A DNA stretch of 61,446 bases, taken from an uncultured Prevotella sp. GTDB taxonomy: Bacteria > Bacteroidota > Bacteroidia > Bacteroidales > Bacteroidaceae. The stretch covers positions 1 to 61,446 of the forward strand of contig CAMVQS010000005.1 of the NCBI GenBank assembly GCA_947169685.1. The letters run 5' to 3'. The notes under the pieces were generated by a model that saw only the letters and a list, made by a program, of their open reading frames with translations, searched no databases and was not told where the DNA came from. Shown piece after piece: positions 33,862-46,688 of this stretch (its first letter is position 1; every line of letters starts with the position of its first letter). A program made the position numbers and the translations under genes.

Positions 33862-35145
33862 ATGTCAAGAGTATTAATGATTGGCGCCGGTGGCGTGGCT
33901 ACCGTAGCAGCCCACAAGATTGCACAGAACGCTGACGTGTTCGACGAGTTTATCATTGCAAGCCGCCGCAAGGAGAAATGTGATGCAATAGTAAAGGCAA
34001 TAGAGGCGAAAGGTCTTCTCTCACCTCTAACCACGAACCACTCACCTCTAACCTCTAACCCCTCACCTCTAAAAATAGAGACCGCCCAGGTGGATGCCGA
34101 CGACGTGGAACAGCTGAAGGCTTTGCTGAACCAGTACAAGCCCGAGCTGGTCATCAACCTCGCCCTGCCCTATCAGGACCTTACCATCATGGATGCCTGT
34201 CTGGCCTGCGGTTGCTCGTATCTGGATACTGCCAACTATGAGCCGAAAGACGAGGCGCACTTTGAATATTCTTGGCAGTGGGCCTATAAGGAGAAGTTTG
34301 AACAGGCTGGACTGACCGCCATTCTCGGCTGTGGCTTCGACCCGGGCGTATCGGGCATCTACACCGCCTATGCCGCCAAGCACCACTTCGACGAGATGAC
34401 ACAGCTGGACATCGTGGATTGCAATGCCGGTAACCATCACAAGGCCTTCGCCACTAACTTCAACCCCGAAATCAATATCCGCGAGATTACCCAGAAGGGT
34501 CTGTACTACGAGAATGGTGAGTGGAAAGAGACGGAGCCGCTCAGCGTGCACCAGCCCATCACCTACCCCAACATCGGCCCACGTGAGTCGTACCTCATGC
34601 ACCACGAGGAACTGGAGTCGCTGGTGAAGAACTATCCCAGCATTAAGCTGGCACGTTTCTGGATGACCTTCGGACAGCAGTATCTTACCTATCTCGACGT
34701 GATACAGAATATCGGCATGAGCCGCATTGACGAGTTGGAATACGAAGCACCATTGGCCGACGGTACAGGCACTGCCAAAGTGAAGATTGTGCCTCTGCAG
34801 TTCCTAAAGGCTGTACTGCCCAACCCGCAGGACCTCGGTGAGAACTACGACGGTGAGACCAGCATCGGCTGTCGCATCAAGGGTGTGAAAGACGGTGTCG
34901 CGCGTACCTATTATATATATAATAACTGTTCGCACCAGGCTGCTTACGAGGAGACAGACATGCAGGGTGTCAGCTACACCACGGGCGTACCTGCCATGAT
35001 TGGTGCCATGATGTTTGTCAAGGGTATCTGGCGCAAACCAGGCGTCTTCAATGTCGAGGAGTTCGACCCCGATCCGTTCATGGAGCAGCTCAACCTCCAA
35101 GGCCTTCCCTGGCATGAGGTATTCGACGGTAACTTGGAATTATAA
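33862..35145 (+). CDS. Saccharopine dehydrogenase family protein, probable carboxynorspermidine synthase
   Basis: The protein has 427 residues. The N-terminal dinucleotide-binding site reads VLMIGAGGVATVAAHKIAQN. The middle has GCGFDPGVSGIYTAYAA, and a C-terminal domain ends with DPDPFMEQLN. In gut Bacteroidetes this type acts in spermidine synthesis, reducing the Schiff base of aspartate semialdehyde and a diamine to carboxy(nor)spermidine with NADPH. The decarboxylase partner is not in the window, so the assignment rests on family resemblance. A heptamer array at 34015-34071 adds a Ser/Pro/Leu/Thr-rich insert around residues 53-72, within the nucleotide-binding domain. Confidence 0.85.
   Translation: MSRVLMIGAGGVATVAAHKIAQNADVFDEFIIASRRKEKCDAIVKAIEAKGLLSPLTTNHSPLTSNPSPLKIETAQVDADDVEQLKALLNQYKPELVINLALPYQDLTIMDACLACGCSYLDTANYEPKDEAHFEYSWQWAYKEKFEQAGLTAILGCGFDPGVSGIYTAYAAKHHFDEMTQLDIVDCNAGNHHKAFATNFNPEINIREITQKGLYYENGEWKETEPLSVHQPITYPNIGPRESYLMHHEELESLVKNYPSIKLARFWMTFGQQYLTYLDVIQNIGMSRIDELEYEAPLADGTGTAKVKIVPLQFLKAVLPNPQDLGENYDGETSIGCRIKGVKDGVARTYYIYNNCSHQAAYEETDMQGVSYTTGVPAMIGAMMFVKGIWRKPGVFNVEEFDPDPFMEQLNLQGLPWHEVFDGNLEL
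34015..34071 (+). repeat. Heptamer tandem array inside the saccharopine dehydrogenase-like gene
   Basis: Eight 7-base units of the types TCACCTC, TAACCTC and GAACCAC follow one another without loss of phase. They encode about 19 residues. Confidence 0.9.
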
Positions 35146-35163
35146 ACTAAAAACAATTATACT

Positions 35164-36189
35164 ATGGCAAAAAAAGAAGAAACAGAACAGCTGTCTCCAC
35201 TAGAGCAGAAAATGAAAGCCCTGCAGGCTGCCATGTCGAAAATCGAAAAGGACTACGGCAAGGGTAGCATCATGAAACTGGGCGACGAGAAAATCGAGAA
35301 CGTCGAAGTCATCCCCACAGGATCCCTTGGCTTGGACATAGCACTGGGTGTGGGAGGTTACCCACGTGGACGAATCATCGAGATTTATGGTCCGGAGTCG
35401 TCAGGAAAGACCACGCTGGCTATCCATGCTATCGCAGAGGTACAGAAAAACGGTGGCATTGCCGCCTTTATCGATGCGGAGCACGCCTTCGACCGTTTCT
35501 ATGCAGAGAAACTGGGTGTTGACGTTGACAACCTCTACATTTCCCAGCCGGACAACGGTGAACAGGCATTGGAGATTGCCGACCAGCTTATCCGTTCGAG
35601 TGCCATCGACCTCATCATCATCGACTCAGTGGCAGCACTCACTCCCAAGAAGGAGATAGAAGGCGACATGGGTGACTCGGCCGTTGGTCTGCATGCCCGT
35701 CTGATGAGCCAGGCCCTGCGTAAGCTTACTTCTACCATCTCGAAGACAAAGACCACGTGCATCTTCATCAACCAACTGCGTGAGAAGATTGGCGTATCGT
35801 TTGGTAATCCTGAGACAACCACAGGTGGTAACGCCCTGAAGTTCTACGCATCCGTTCGTCTTGACATCCGCAAGTCCACTGCCATCAAAGACGGCGACAA
35901 CGTCTTGGGTAACCTAACGAAGGTCAAGGTGGTAAAGAACAAGGTGGCTCCTCCCTTCCGCAAGGCAGAGTTCGACATCATGTTCGGCGAAGGCATTTCG
36001 AGGACTGGCGAACTGGTTGATTTGGCTGTTGAGCATGAAATCATCAAGAAGAGCGGCTCATGGTTTAGTTATGAAGACCAGAAACTGGCACAAGGCCGTG
36101 ATGCAGTCAAGAATCTGCTGGCCGACAACCCAGAACTTTGCGAAGAGCTTGAGGCCAAGATCAAGCAAGCCATTTCAGTAAAGGCATAA
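35164..36189 (+). CDS. recA: Recombinase RecA
   Basis: This 341-residue protein catalyses strand exchange and promotes SOS repressor and polymerase cleavage where those exist. It has the Walker [22 protein letters not shown], the Walker B region [15 protein letters not shown]-binding loop segments ([22 protein letters not shown]) and [22 protein letters not shown]. The length is normal and no intein is present. It lies 18 bases after the previous gene and ends with a classical terminator. No clear promoter is seen in the short gap, so it may be cotranscribed from upstream or use an internal promoter. Confidence 0.98.
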   Translation: MAKKEETEQLSPLEQKMKALQAAMSKIEKDYGKGSIMKLGDEKIENVEVIPTGSLGLDIALGVGGYPRGRIIEIYGPESSGKTTLAIHAIAEVQKNGGIAAFIDAEHAFDRFYAEKLGVDVDNLYISQPDNGEQALEIADQLIRSSAIDLIIIDSVAALTPKKEIEGDMGDSAVGLHARLMSQALRKLTSTISKTKTTCIFINQLREKIGVSFGNPETTTGGNALKFYASVRLDIRKSTAIKDGDNVLGNLTKVKVVKNKVAPPFRKAEFDIMFGEGISRTGELVDLAVEHEIIKKSGSWFSYEDQKLAQGRDAVKNLLADNPELCEELEAKIKQAISVKA

Positions 36190-36194
36190 AAAAG

Positions 36195-36229
36195 AAGAGC
36201 GTTTCAGTTTTGAAACGCTCTTTCTTTTT
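36195..36229 (+). terminator. Rho-independent terminator of recA
   Basis: A 12-bp perfect stem (36195-36206 with 36211-36222) with a GTTT loop is followed by a T-rich run. The convergent gene ends at 36244. Confidence 0.9.
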
Positions 36230-36243
36230 GTCTTCTTTGTTTC

Positions 36244-37569
36244 TTATTGTGTCTTCACACCAATAACCTTTCTCAAATTGTTGAACTGGACAATCAGCAA
36301 TTTCTTAGAGCGCTTGTAAACCCAGTCAACACGACCGTTGTTTCCATCAACCGTTGTATCGGGTTCACCCAGAGCCAACTCAACTTCCTCTTCAGTCATG
36401 CCTACAGCTACACGTCCCTGACGAATCATAGCACGTGTCTCAGGCGTAGAGTTACGCAACTTTCCTTCACCGAGACCAAACAGATAACCGAAATAGTCTT
36501 CCTTGTAGCCATCGATGTCACCTGCCACGTTCTCATTGATGAACGTCACATCCTTCTGATATACGCGACGAGACTCAGCCTCTGTCAGTGTCATTGTGAC
36601 ATAGTTGCTGTTTACCTGTGGGGCAATGGCGTCAATGATGAACTCCGTCAGACGCGGAACCCTAACCTTACGAATCTTACCGTCACCCTTTGATACCATC
36701 TCTGTGGCGTACTTCGTAAAGATGGTCTTGCCAATATACTGCTGGTAATCCTGACTGACCACTACCGTACCTGTCAACACGTCAAACGAGTTAAGGAACA
36801 AGAACTTCTTGTTATCCACATCCAGCTCGTCGTCACGCATACCGTTATTAGTACGGCTCATGACCACATTCTGGAAGAACTCCTTTCCTGTCTTGGGATC
36901 TTCAACGATAATCTTCACGGGGTATTTGCGGGTGCCAACACCAATAGCCTTAACTACAACTTCCGTATTCTCAGGAATAGTAACCTCCTCCACACCGTCG
37001 CCGTCATATTGCGTGTCAATGTAGAAGATTGGCTGACGCGTAATCAGCGTCTGACCCATCAGTAGTTCACGTGCCCTGTCAACATCCTCTAGATATGCCA
37101 GTGTAGGAACACCGAGTTTGCCGTAGCAATAGTCCTCGAAAGAACCGTGAGGCAACTCGAAATAATAGGAACGGTTGTCATCCAGGCAGATGAAGTTCAC
37201 ACGCTCACGACCATTAGCACCTGTTGTATGATTCTTGTAAATCATAATTTTATGGCGTAGCTTACCATTTCCAACTTCCTTACCCGTCGCAGCATCACAG
37301 AACGTGTTGACGATAAGGTCATACTTTTCTGGAATCACCATGAACCTCATGCCTTCCTGCCAGTCGCACATGCTGCGATACTTGAAGTTCTTGGTAACAA
37401 AGTTTTGGGGCTCACTCGTGTTTTCATTAGGAGTGGCATCCGTTGCAGTCGTTGCATTAACTGTCGGAGTAACTTTCCTTACATTCTTCGTCTTGACAAT
37501 GTACGAATCTTGCGCCGCTACAGCTAAAACAGACAAGGCCATTACAGCCGTCAAAACCATTTTTTTCAT
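36244..37569 (-). CDS. Secreted protein with C-terminal SmpA/BamE-like segment
   Basis: The protein has 441 residues. A signal peptide covers residues 1-19 (ends VAAQ), followed by a Thr/Asn-rich linker and a long beta-rich mature region. The C-terminus contains VAVGMTEEEVELALGEPD and DWVYKRSKKLLIVQFNN. This is a short G-M-T-x-x-E-V-x-x-x-x-G-x-P-D pattern like that in BamE/SmpA and other small lipoproteins. The rest has no recognised family. No lipobox Cys is seen, so it is expected in the periplasm. The gene is single with its own promoter. Confidence 0.75.
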   Translation of the reverse strand: MKKMVLTAVMALSVLAVAAQDSYIVKTKNVRKVTPTVNATTATDATPNENTSEPQNFVTKNFKYRSMCDWQEGMRFMVIPEKYDLIVNTFCDAATGKEVGNGKLRHKIMIYKNHTTGANGRERVNFICLDDNRSYYFELPHGSFEDYCYGKLGVPTLAYLEDVDRARELLMGQTLITRQPIFYIDTQYDGDGVEEVTIPENTEVVVKAIGVGTRKYPVKIIVEDPKTGKEFFQNVVMSRTNNGMRDDELDVDNKKFLFLNSFDVLTGTVVVSQDYQQYIGKTIFTKYATEMVSKGDGKIRKVRVPRLTEFIIDAIAPQVNSNYVTMTLTEAESRRVYQKDVTFINENVAGDIDGYKEDYFGYLFGLGEGKLRNSTPETRAMIRQGRVAVGMTEEEVELALGEPDTTVDGNNGRVDWVYKRSKKLLIVQFNNLRKVIGVKTQ

Positions 37570-37612
37570 AATGATTGGTTTATTAAAACGTTTTAATTTC
37601 CGGTTTTGCGTG

Positions 37613-37647
37613 CAAAGTTACATTTTTTTTTTGATACTTGTGCCAAA
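37613..37647 (-). promoter_or_regulatory. Promoter of the 37569 gene
   Basis: On the minus strand TTTG (37644-37647) and TAACTTTG (37613-37620) are 23 bases apart, 43 bases before the start codon. Confidence 0.55.
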
Positions 37648-37677
37648 ATGTCACCATAATCTTCAAAAAAATTTATT

Positions 37678-37693
37678 TGGCACGCGCTTTGCT
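37678..37693 (+). promoter_or_regulatory. Sigma-54-like promoter upstream of dnaK
   Basis: TGGCACG (37678-37684), 4 bases, then TTGCT (37689-37693) matches the sigma-54 -24/-12 consensus TGGCACG-N4-TTGCW. The dnaK start is 62 bases downstream. No TAnnTTTG element is seen in this gap, so this may be the main promoter. Sigma-54 use in this organism is assumed, not shown. Confidence 0.45.
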
Positions 37694-37755
37694 ATGATTT
37701 AGCAGCGAATAATCGCATATTTATACCGAATATTAATAATAAAAATAATACAATT

Positions 37756-39675
<1,920 letters not shown>

Positions 39676-39705
39676 TTGATTAAAGTTTAAAAACTTATAG
39701 CAAAG

Positions 39706-39743
39706 AAATCGTGCAGCCCACTATTGGCCTGCACGATTTTTAT
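39706..39743 (+). terminator. Rho-independent terminator of dnaK
   Basis: An 11-bp stem (39706-39716 with 39729-39739) with a 12-base loop is followed by a short T-run. It lies just before the end of the convergent gltS gene (39740). Confidence 0.85.
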
Positions 39744-41008
39744 ATCATATTAAGGAAGAGGGTGATCATTCCTGTATTGATGAAATCAGCGAACATAGCG
39801 CCAATGATTGGAACAATGAGGAATGGCTTGACCGTATAGCGGTATTTATAACATACAGCACTCATGTTAGCCATGGCATTGGGGGTTGCGCCAAGACCGA
39901 AACCACACATTCCCGCACACAGGACGGCAGCATCATAGTTGCGGCCCAACATAGGGAAGGCTACAAAGAATGCAAATAGCCCCATCATCAATACTTGAGA
40001 TACCAAAATGACGACCAATGGAAGGGCCAGACTTTGAAGTTCCCAAAGCTTGAGGGATATCATGGCCATTCCGAGGAACATAGACAGGCAGATGTTGCCT
40101 ACACTGATAATTCGTTCCATATCAAGCAGCCTTTCAGCTTTCTTCCATTTACCGTCTTCTTTGTAGCTGACGAATCCTATGGTGTTACGGGCAATAGCTG
40201 CTAAGATCAAGGCACCAAAATAGGTGGGGAACGTGATACCCGTCTTTGCAAACAGCCAGCTCAACAACGTGCCGCCACCCATGACCAGGATAATGCAATA
40301 AGTAGCCTTTGCATACTGTTGAAACTCCTGCTCGTTCGTGCTGACACGCTTCGTACGACCTGTGGGGGAAGCCTCATCGCTCTCGATACCCGCCATAGCG
40401 GGGTCAATCTCTTCATCTGGTGCTTGCATCTGTTCGTGCGTCAGTTTCGTGCGGATAATCTTCTCAGCCAACGGACCGCCAAGCATAGAACCTGCAATCA
40501 GACCAAAGGTTGCAGCAGCCATACCGATGGTTCCTGCACCATGCAGTCCCATTCCTTCAAGCACACTTGCGAATCCGCCTGCCGTGCCATGTCCGCCAGT
40601 CATTGATATGCTTCCAGCAGCCATACCGATTAGCGGGTCAACACCCATGAGCCGCGTAATTCCCATGGGCATCAGGTTCTGCATGGCAATCATTACCACC
40701 AACAGAGAAAGCATGATGACCAGAAGCTTGCCACCTTTCTTGATGACCTTCAAGTCGCTTTGAAAACCAACGCTGGTAAAGAATGCCAGCATAAAGACAT
40801 CTTTCAATGTGCCATCGAACGAAACTTCAATATCGCACCACCCATATAATGCCAAGGTCATCAACGAAAAGATGATACCACCGCTTACAGGCGACGGCAC
40901 ACAGAATTTCTGGAGGAAAGCAACCTTTCTCGTTAATATCATACCAGCGATGAGGGCTAAAGCACCTATGCCAGCACTCTGTATCATATCCAATTCAATA
41001 CCTACCAT
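39740..41008 (-). CDS. gltS: Sodium/glutamate symporter GltS
   Basis: The protein has 422 residues and about ten to twelve membrane helices in two inverted halves. GltS-type marks are CVPSPVSGGIIFSLM, FFTSVGFQSDLK, and SMTGGHGTAGGFA in the first half. The second half has ALILAAIARNTIG and CGFGLGATPNAMANM. GltS imports L-glutamate with Na+ across the inner membrane; substrate specificity among close relatives can vary. An in-frame ATG lies three codons after a GTG/ATG cluster at the start, so the exact start is uncertain by a few residues. Confidence 0.93.
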   Translation of the reverse strand: MVGIELDMIQSAGIGALALIAGMILTRKVAFLQKFCVPSPVSGGIIFSLMTLALYGWCDIEVSFDGTLKDVFMLAFFTSVGFQSDLKVIKKGGKLLVIMLSLLVVMIAMQNLMPMGITRLMGVDPLIGMAAGSISMTGGHGTAGGFASVLEGMGLHGAGTIGMAAATFGLIAGSMLGGPLAEKIIRTKLTHEQMQAPDEEIDPAMAGIESDEASPTGRTKRVSTNEQEFQQYAKATYCIILVMGGGTLLSWLFAKTGITFPTYFGALILAAIARNTIGFVSYKEDGKWKKAERLLDMERIISVGNICLSMFLGMAMISLKLWELQSLALPLVVILVSQVLMMGLFAFFVAFPMLGRNYDAAVLCAGMCGFGLGATPNAMANMSAVCYKYRYTVKPFLIVPIIGAMFADFINTGMITLFLNMI

Positions 41009-41040
41009 ACGCTTTTTCTCCTTTATGATTAAAATCTATA

Positions 41041-41772
41041 CTACAACTTCAAGTTGACAGCATGTCTGTTTACTTTTACATTACCACAGATGGCATCAAA
41101 CATGTCATGCCAGTCAACGCTCAAATCCCATCTCTTGCCTAATTGTTTGTTCACAGACAGACAGCCATATAGCGGTTCGCCTGTTGCCTCGCGAGTGGGT
41201 GAATTCTTTGTATAATAGACCAGCTGCATGCCTATCTGCCATGCATGAGGAAGATAAGCAGTGGGAGCCCATCGGAATGAAGCATAGGTTCCACTCTTAG
41301 CTATATAGAGATTGGTTCCTCCTGTCAGGCTCAGCCATTTTGTCTTCCGGTAAGCCGATGCGCCCAGTTGCGTGAAATTTTCGCCATCTTCAATCGTATA
41401 ATAACTCGCTTCCGTCTGCACCGTCAACTTCTGCCTGCTATAGGCATAAGACAGCTTCATTTGATGAATAGTCCGTTCCACCAACTCTCCCTTGGTAATC
41501 GCCCATTCCTCATCAGAAAGCGTATGGACATTCATAAAGAGAGACTGGTAGGAAGGATTATAGTATTTACGATAATAGCCCATTTGTATCTGATGACGGC
41601 TATCGGGTACATAGATGACACAGGCATTCGCATTGTCGCGGGTATCGGCATGCTTTTGAGTGATTCCAGCATCCGACAGTTTATAGCTGTAGAACATCAC
41701 ACGATTACCAACAGTCAACTTCCACTGAGGCAAGGCATAGGTAAACTGCAGATAGATATCATTATTATAAGA
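41041..41772 (-). pseudogene. 3' remnant of an outer-membrane beta-barrel receptor gene
   Basis: The minus-strand frame is open from 41772 to the stop at 41041 and lacks a credible ATG start; the first candidate is TTG. The product is all alternating hydrophobic strands with aromatic ends (HQIQMGYYRKYY, KLTVQTEASYYTI, GTYASFRWAPTAYLP). It ends NRHAVNLKL, as in Bacteroidetes outer-membrane receptor barrels. Only about 240 C-terminal residues remain, and a terminator-like hairpin (41794-41823) lies at the broken 5' end. It is probably the end of a TonB-dependent receptor-like gene left by a deletion. Confidence 0.7.
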
Positions 41773-41793
41773 TTATGATTCAAAATAAGAAAG

Positions 41794-41823
41794 CGTGCAG
41801 GTCATCCGACTTGCACGTTTTTT
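41794..41823. terminator. Terminator-like hairpin at a deletion junction
   Basis: A 10-bp stem with one G-T pair (41794-41803 with 41808-41817) and a 4-base loop is followed by six T on the plus strand. There is no plus-strand gene immediately upstream, which fits a remnant of lost DNA. Confidence 0.7.
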
Positions 41824-41922
41824 GTTGCAGACAAGTGTTAATGTTTTATAACTATCGCGAAGCGTATTGAACTATGGAATGGAATAAACGTCATAATAGG
41901 CAAAAGTAATATCAACTATTAA

Positions 41923-43167
<1,245 letters not shown>

Positions 43168-43194
43168 AATGGGATTTACCTACTATATCTATCC

Positions 43195-43231
43195 ATAGCG
43201 TGTAACTCGGACGGGTTACACGCTATTTTAT
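43195..43231 (+). terminator. Rho-independent terminator of the esterase gene
   Basis: A perfect 12-bp stem (43195-43206 with 43215-43226) with an 8-base loop is followed by a short T-rich run. Confidence 0.85.
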
Positions 43232-43324
43232 AGCTACTATCACTCGAGAAAACTCAAAATTCTTTTGGTTTTCTTCTCGCTTATTAGATAAATTTTTTAC
43301 GTTCGACAAAAGAAATATATTCCT

Positions 43325-43359
43325 TTTGTTCTCACTTAATCAAAATTTTCGTACCTTTG
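43325..43359 (+). promoter_or_regulatory. Promoter of typA-mtnN-luxS
   Basis: TTTG (43325-43328) and TACCTTTG (43352-43359) are 23 bases apart, slightly wide, 21 bases before the typA start. Confidence 0.7.
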
Positions 43360-43380
43360 CAGCCGAAAAAGTAAAATACA

Positions 43381-45183
43381 ATGCAGGATATCCGTAATAT
43401 TGCAATTATTGCACACGTTGACCACGGTAAGACAACGTTGGTCGATAAGATGATGCTGGCAGGCCATTTGTTCCGTGAGGGCCAGAACCTGTCGAGTCAG
43501 GTATTGGATGCCAACGACCTCGAGCGTGAGCGTGGCATCACGATTTTGTCCAAGAATGTTAGTATCAACTGGAAAGGAACGAAGATTAACATTATAGACA
43601 CTCCGGGACACTCGGACTTCGGTGGCGAGGTGGAGCGCGTGCTCAACATGGCCGACGGCTGTCTGCTGTTGGTAGATGCCTTCGAGGGTCCTATGCCTCA
43701 GACGCGTTTCGTGCTGCAGAAGGCATTGCAGATTGGTTTGAAGCCCATCGTTGTAGTCAACAAGGTGGATAAACCCAACTGCCGTCCCGAAGAGGTGTAT
43801 GAGATGGTTTTCGACCTGATGTTCTCGCTCAATGCCACCGAGGACCAGCTGGACTTCCCTGTGGTCTATGGCTCGGCTAAGAACGGTTGGATGGGTGAGG
43901 ACTATAACACACCGACGACCGACATTACTTACTTATTAGATAAGATTGTGGAGGTCATCCCTGCTCCGCAGCAGTTGGAGGGCACGCCCCAGATGCTCAT
44001 CACGAGCCTTGACTACTCAAGCTATACGGGCCGCATTGCCGTGGGTCGTGTACATCGTGGTACACTGACTGACGGCCAGCAGATTACCATCTGCCATCGT
44101 GACGGCTCACAGGAGAAGACGAAGATCAAGGAGCTGCACACCTTCGAGGGTATGAGCCACGTGCGTACCGACAAAGTGGAGTGTGGAGATATCTGTGCTG
44201 TCATCGGTCTGGAGAAGTTTGAGATTGGCGACACCATCTGCGACGTGGAGAACCCAGAGCCGCTGCCGCCCATTGCCATTGACGAGCCCACCATGTCGAT
44301 GCTCTTCACTATCAACGACTCACCGTTCTTCGGCAAGGAAGGCAAGTTCGTTACCTCACGCCATATCAACGACCGTCTGGAGAAGGAGCTGGAGAAGAAC
44401 CTTGCCCTACGTGTTGACCCGTTTGAGGACTCTACCGACAAGTGGGTGGTCAGCGGACGTGGCGTGCTGCACCTCTCCGTACTCATCGAGACCATGCGTC
44501 GCGAGGGCTACGAGCTACAGGTCGGACAGCCACAGGTTATTTATAAGGAAATAAATGGTGTTAAGAATGAGCCTATTGAGGAGCTGACCATCAACGTGCC
44601 TGAGGAGTTCGCCTCGAAGATGATTGACATGGTGACACGCCGCAAGGGTGAGATGACCAGCATGGAGTCGCAGGGTGACCGTGTGAATATTGAGTTCGAC
44701 ATGCCGTCACGCGGCATCATCGGACTGCGCACCAATGTGCTGACAGCCAGCCAGGGTGAGGCTATCATGGCCCACCGCTTCAAGGAGTACCAGCCTTACA
44801 AGGGTGACATTGAACGTCGTGTCAACGGTTCGATGATTGCGCTGGAGACGGGTACGGCCTACGCCTACTCCATTGACAAGCTGCAGGACCGTGGTAAGTT
44901 CTTCATCGACCCAGGTGAAGATGTCTATGGCGGTCAGGTGGTTGGTGAACATGTACATGACAACGACCTTGTTGTCAACGTGGCGAAAGCCAAGCAGCTG
45001 ACCAACGTACGTGCCTCAGGATCAGACGAAAAGGCACGCATCATTCCCAAGACCGTCATGTCGCTCGAGGAGTGTCTGGAGTACATCAAGGAAGACGAGC
45101 TGGTGGAAGTAACGCCCCAGAGCATGCGTATGCGTAAGATTATCCTCGACCACGACCAACGTAAAAAAGCAGCAAAACAATGA
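43381..45183 (+). CDS. typA: Ribosome-associated GTPase TypA/BipA
   Basis: This 600-residue translational GTPase has the G-motifs [25 protein letters not shown], and NKVDKP. Elongation-factor-like domains II and V follow, then the BipA-specific C-terminal domain ([26 protein letters not shown]). BipA binds the ribosome like EF-G and helps 50S assembly and stress growth. It begins a three-gene operon. The stop overlaps the next start by 4 bases (ATGA). Confidence 0.97.
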   Translation: MQDIRNIAIIAHVDHGKTTLVDKMMLAGHLFREGQNLSSQVLDANDLERERGITILSKNVSINWKGTKINIIDTPGHSDFGGEVERVLNMADGCLLLVDAFEGPMPQTRFVLQKALQIGLKPIVVVNKVDKPNCRPEEVYEMVFDLMFSLNATEDQLDFPVVYGSAKNGWMGEDYNTPTTDITYLLDKIVEVIPAPQQLEGTPQMLITSLDYSSYTGRIAVGRVHRGTLTDGQQITICHRDGSQEKTKIKELHTFEGMSHVRTDKVECGDICAVIGLEKFEIGDTICDVENPEPLPPIAIDEPTMSMLFTINDSPFFGKEGKFVTSRHINDRLEKELEKNLALRVDPFEDSTDKWVVSGRGVLHLSVLIETMRREGYELQVGQPQVIYKEINGVKNEPIEELTINVPEEFASKMIDMVTRRKGEMTSMESQGDRVNIEFDMPSRGIIGLRTNVLTASQGEAIMAHRFKEYQPYKGDIERRVNGSMIALETGTAYAYSIDKLQDRGKFFIDPGEDVYGGQVVGEHVHDNDLVVNVAKAKQLTNVRASGSDEKARIIPKTVMSLEECLEYIKEDELVEVTPQSMRMRKIILDHDQRKKAAKQ

Positions 45184-45830
45184 GAATAGGTATTATCGTA
45201 GCTATGGACAAAGAGCTGCGACAGCTCAAGCAGCTGTTCGACAGCGACAATGTACGTGTGGAGAAATGCGGCATTGGCAAGGTGAACGCCGCCCTGGGTG
45301 CACAGCGCATGATCAATGAGTTTCATCCTGACATCATCATCTCCAGCGGTTGCGCAGGAGGTAATGGTGACGATATCAATGTGCAGGATGTGGTGGTGAG
45401 CGCAGAGCTCTGCTATCACGACGTATATTGCGGTACAGCCATCGACAACACCACGCAGTACGGACAGGTGCAGGGCATGCCCGTCCGCTTCAAGGCAGAC
45501 AAGGAACTGCTTGAGAAGGCACAGCAATTCTCTATCCTCAATTCTCAATTCTCAATTCATGCCGGTCTCATCGTTACTGGCGACTGGTTCGTAGATAGCA
45601 AGGAGAAGATGCGCAGCATCATCGAGAAGTTCCCCGAGGCCAAGGCCGTCGATATGGAGTCGGCAGCCATTGCCCAGACGTGTTATATTAATAAGGTGAG
45701 GTTCATCTCGTTCCGTGTCATCAGCGACATCCCCCTGCGCGACACCGACGCCTCGCAGTATCACGATTTCTGGAATACCATTGCCGAAAACTCCTTCCAA
45801 GTCACCAAGACCTTCGTGGAGTCCCTCTAA
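45180..45830 (+). CDS. mtnN: 5'-methylthioadenosine/S-adenosylhomocysteine nucleosidase
   Basis: This 216-residue protein cleaves S-adenosylhomocysteine and methylthioadenosine to adenine and the thio-ribose. It starts [17 protein letters not shown] and has SGCAGG, DMESAAIAQ with the substrate-binding Met-Glu, and a SDIPLRDT segment with the catalytic Asp. A loop at about residues 116-127 (FSILNSQFSIH) is encoded by a heptamer array at 45526-45560, just before the conserved GLIVTGD strand. It is followed by luxS, which uses its product S-ribosylhomocysteine. Confidence 0.96.
   Translation: MRIGIIVAMDKELRQLKQLFDSDNVRVEKCGIGKVNAALGAQRMINEFHPDIIISSGCAGGNGDDINVQDVVVSAELCYHDVYCGTAIDNTTQYGQVQGMPVRFKADKELLEKAQQFSILNSQFSIHAGLIVTGDWFVDSKEKMRSIIEKFPEAKAVDMESAAIAQTCYINKVRFISFRVISDIPLRDTDASQYHDFWNTIAENSFQVTKTFVESL
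45526..45560 (+). repeat. Heptamer tandem array inside mtnN
   Basis: AATTCTC units, one of them TATCCTC, repeat five times with period 7 and encode an extra loop in frame. Confidence 0.85.
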
Positions 45831-45860
45831 CACTCTCGGCCCTAAACTCTCAGCTGAACA

Positions 45861-46355
45861 ATGGAAGTCATTCAAAGTTTTACCATCGATCATACCCACC
45901 TGAAGCCCGGCATCTATGTCTCACGTGTAGATAAAGGCTTCACAACGTTCGACCTGCGCATCACCGAGCCCAACAAGGAGCCCGCCGTAGCCCCTGCTGC
46001 CATGCACAGCCTGGAGCACCTGATGGCTACGTGGTTCCGCAACAGTGAGGTGAAGGACGATGTGGTCTATGTTGGCCCCATGGGATGTCTCACGGGCATG
46101 TATATCGTCATGACGGGGACATACAGCGTCGAGGACATGCGACGCCTGACCATCGAGTGCCTGGAGTGGATTCTCACGCAGACGGAAGTACCTGCCACGC
46201 AACCAGAGTCCTGCGGCAACTATCTGCTGCACGACCTCCCGATGTGCAAATGGGAGAGTGCCCGATATCTGGACCGCCTGAGAAATGATTTCCACTCAGA
46301 GTACGCTAAGCTGCAGATTACCCTCGACGATGGTAAGGTATTTGCGGATGCATAA
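45861..46355 (+). CDS. luxS: S-ribosylhomocysteine lyase LuxS
   Basis: This 164-residue metalloenzyme splits S-ribosylhomocysteine into homocysteine and DPD, the precursor of the AI-2 signal. The metal-binding HSLEH, the catalytic-Cys segment GPMGCLTG, and the third metal ligand in ESCGNYLLHDL are all present. The length is typical. It lies 30 bases after mtnN, so the window encodes both detoxification steps of the activated methyl cycle. Downstream is a 22-base repeat array, not a classical terminator. Confidence 0.97.
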   Translation: MEVIQSFTIDHTHLKPGIYVSRVDKGFTTFDLRITEPNKEPAVAPAAMHSLEHLMATWFRNSEVKDDVVYVGPMGCLTGMYIVMTGTYSVEDMRRLTIECLEWILTQTEVPATQPESCGNYLLHDLPMCKWESARYLDRLRNDFHSEYAKLQITLDDGKVFADA

Positions 46356-46377
46356 GCAACACTGAAACGTATCTTTC

Positions 46378-46465
46378 CTTTACTCGCCATGTAAGCACCC
46401 TTTACCCGCCATGTAAAGGGGCGTTACTCGGTATGTAAGCAGCCTTTACTCGGTATGTAAAGGGC
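46378..46465. repeat. 22-base tandem repeat array (four units) downstream of luxS
   Basis: Four exact 22-base units start at 46378, 46400, 46422 and 46444, with a degraded fifth. They share CTTTACTCG..ATGTAA with the array at 29776-29863. Each unit contains the small inverted repeat TTTAC...GTAAA, which could act as a set of weak hairpins at the end of the luxS transcript. The DNA 46486-46650 shows nothing else recognisable. Confidence 0.9.
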
Positions 46466-46650
46466 CGTTTCTCGTCGTTTTTGCCCCAAAATCCATCATT
46501 CCGCCACTACATCTATCATGGCATAACACGCTGTAAATCAAATAGTCTTGCAGAATGACAGATAAAAACGCGAAAATAAAATTTACGGTTTTTATTCTCT
46601 TTGATGTCAACCAAACACTTAAAAATTATTAAGACTTTTTCGCCCAAATA

Positions 46651-46682
46651 TTTGGCAGTTTCAAATATAATGCCTACCTTTG
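46651..46682 (+). promoter_or_regulatory. Promoter of a structured RNA
   Basis: TTTG (46651-46654) and TACCTTTG (46675-46682) are exactly 20 bases apart, one of the best promoter matches in the window. The nearest downstream ATG is about 250 bases away, and a strong hairpin with T-run lies in between. Confidence 0.8.
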
Positions 46683-46688
46683 CCCCTG

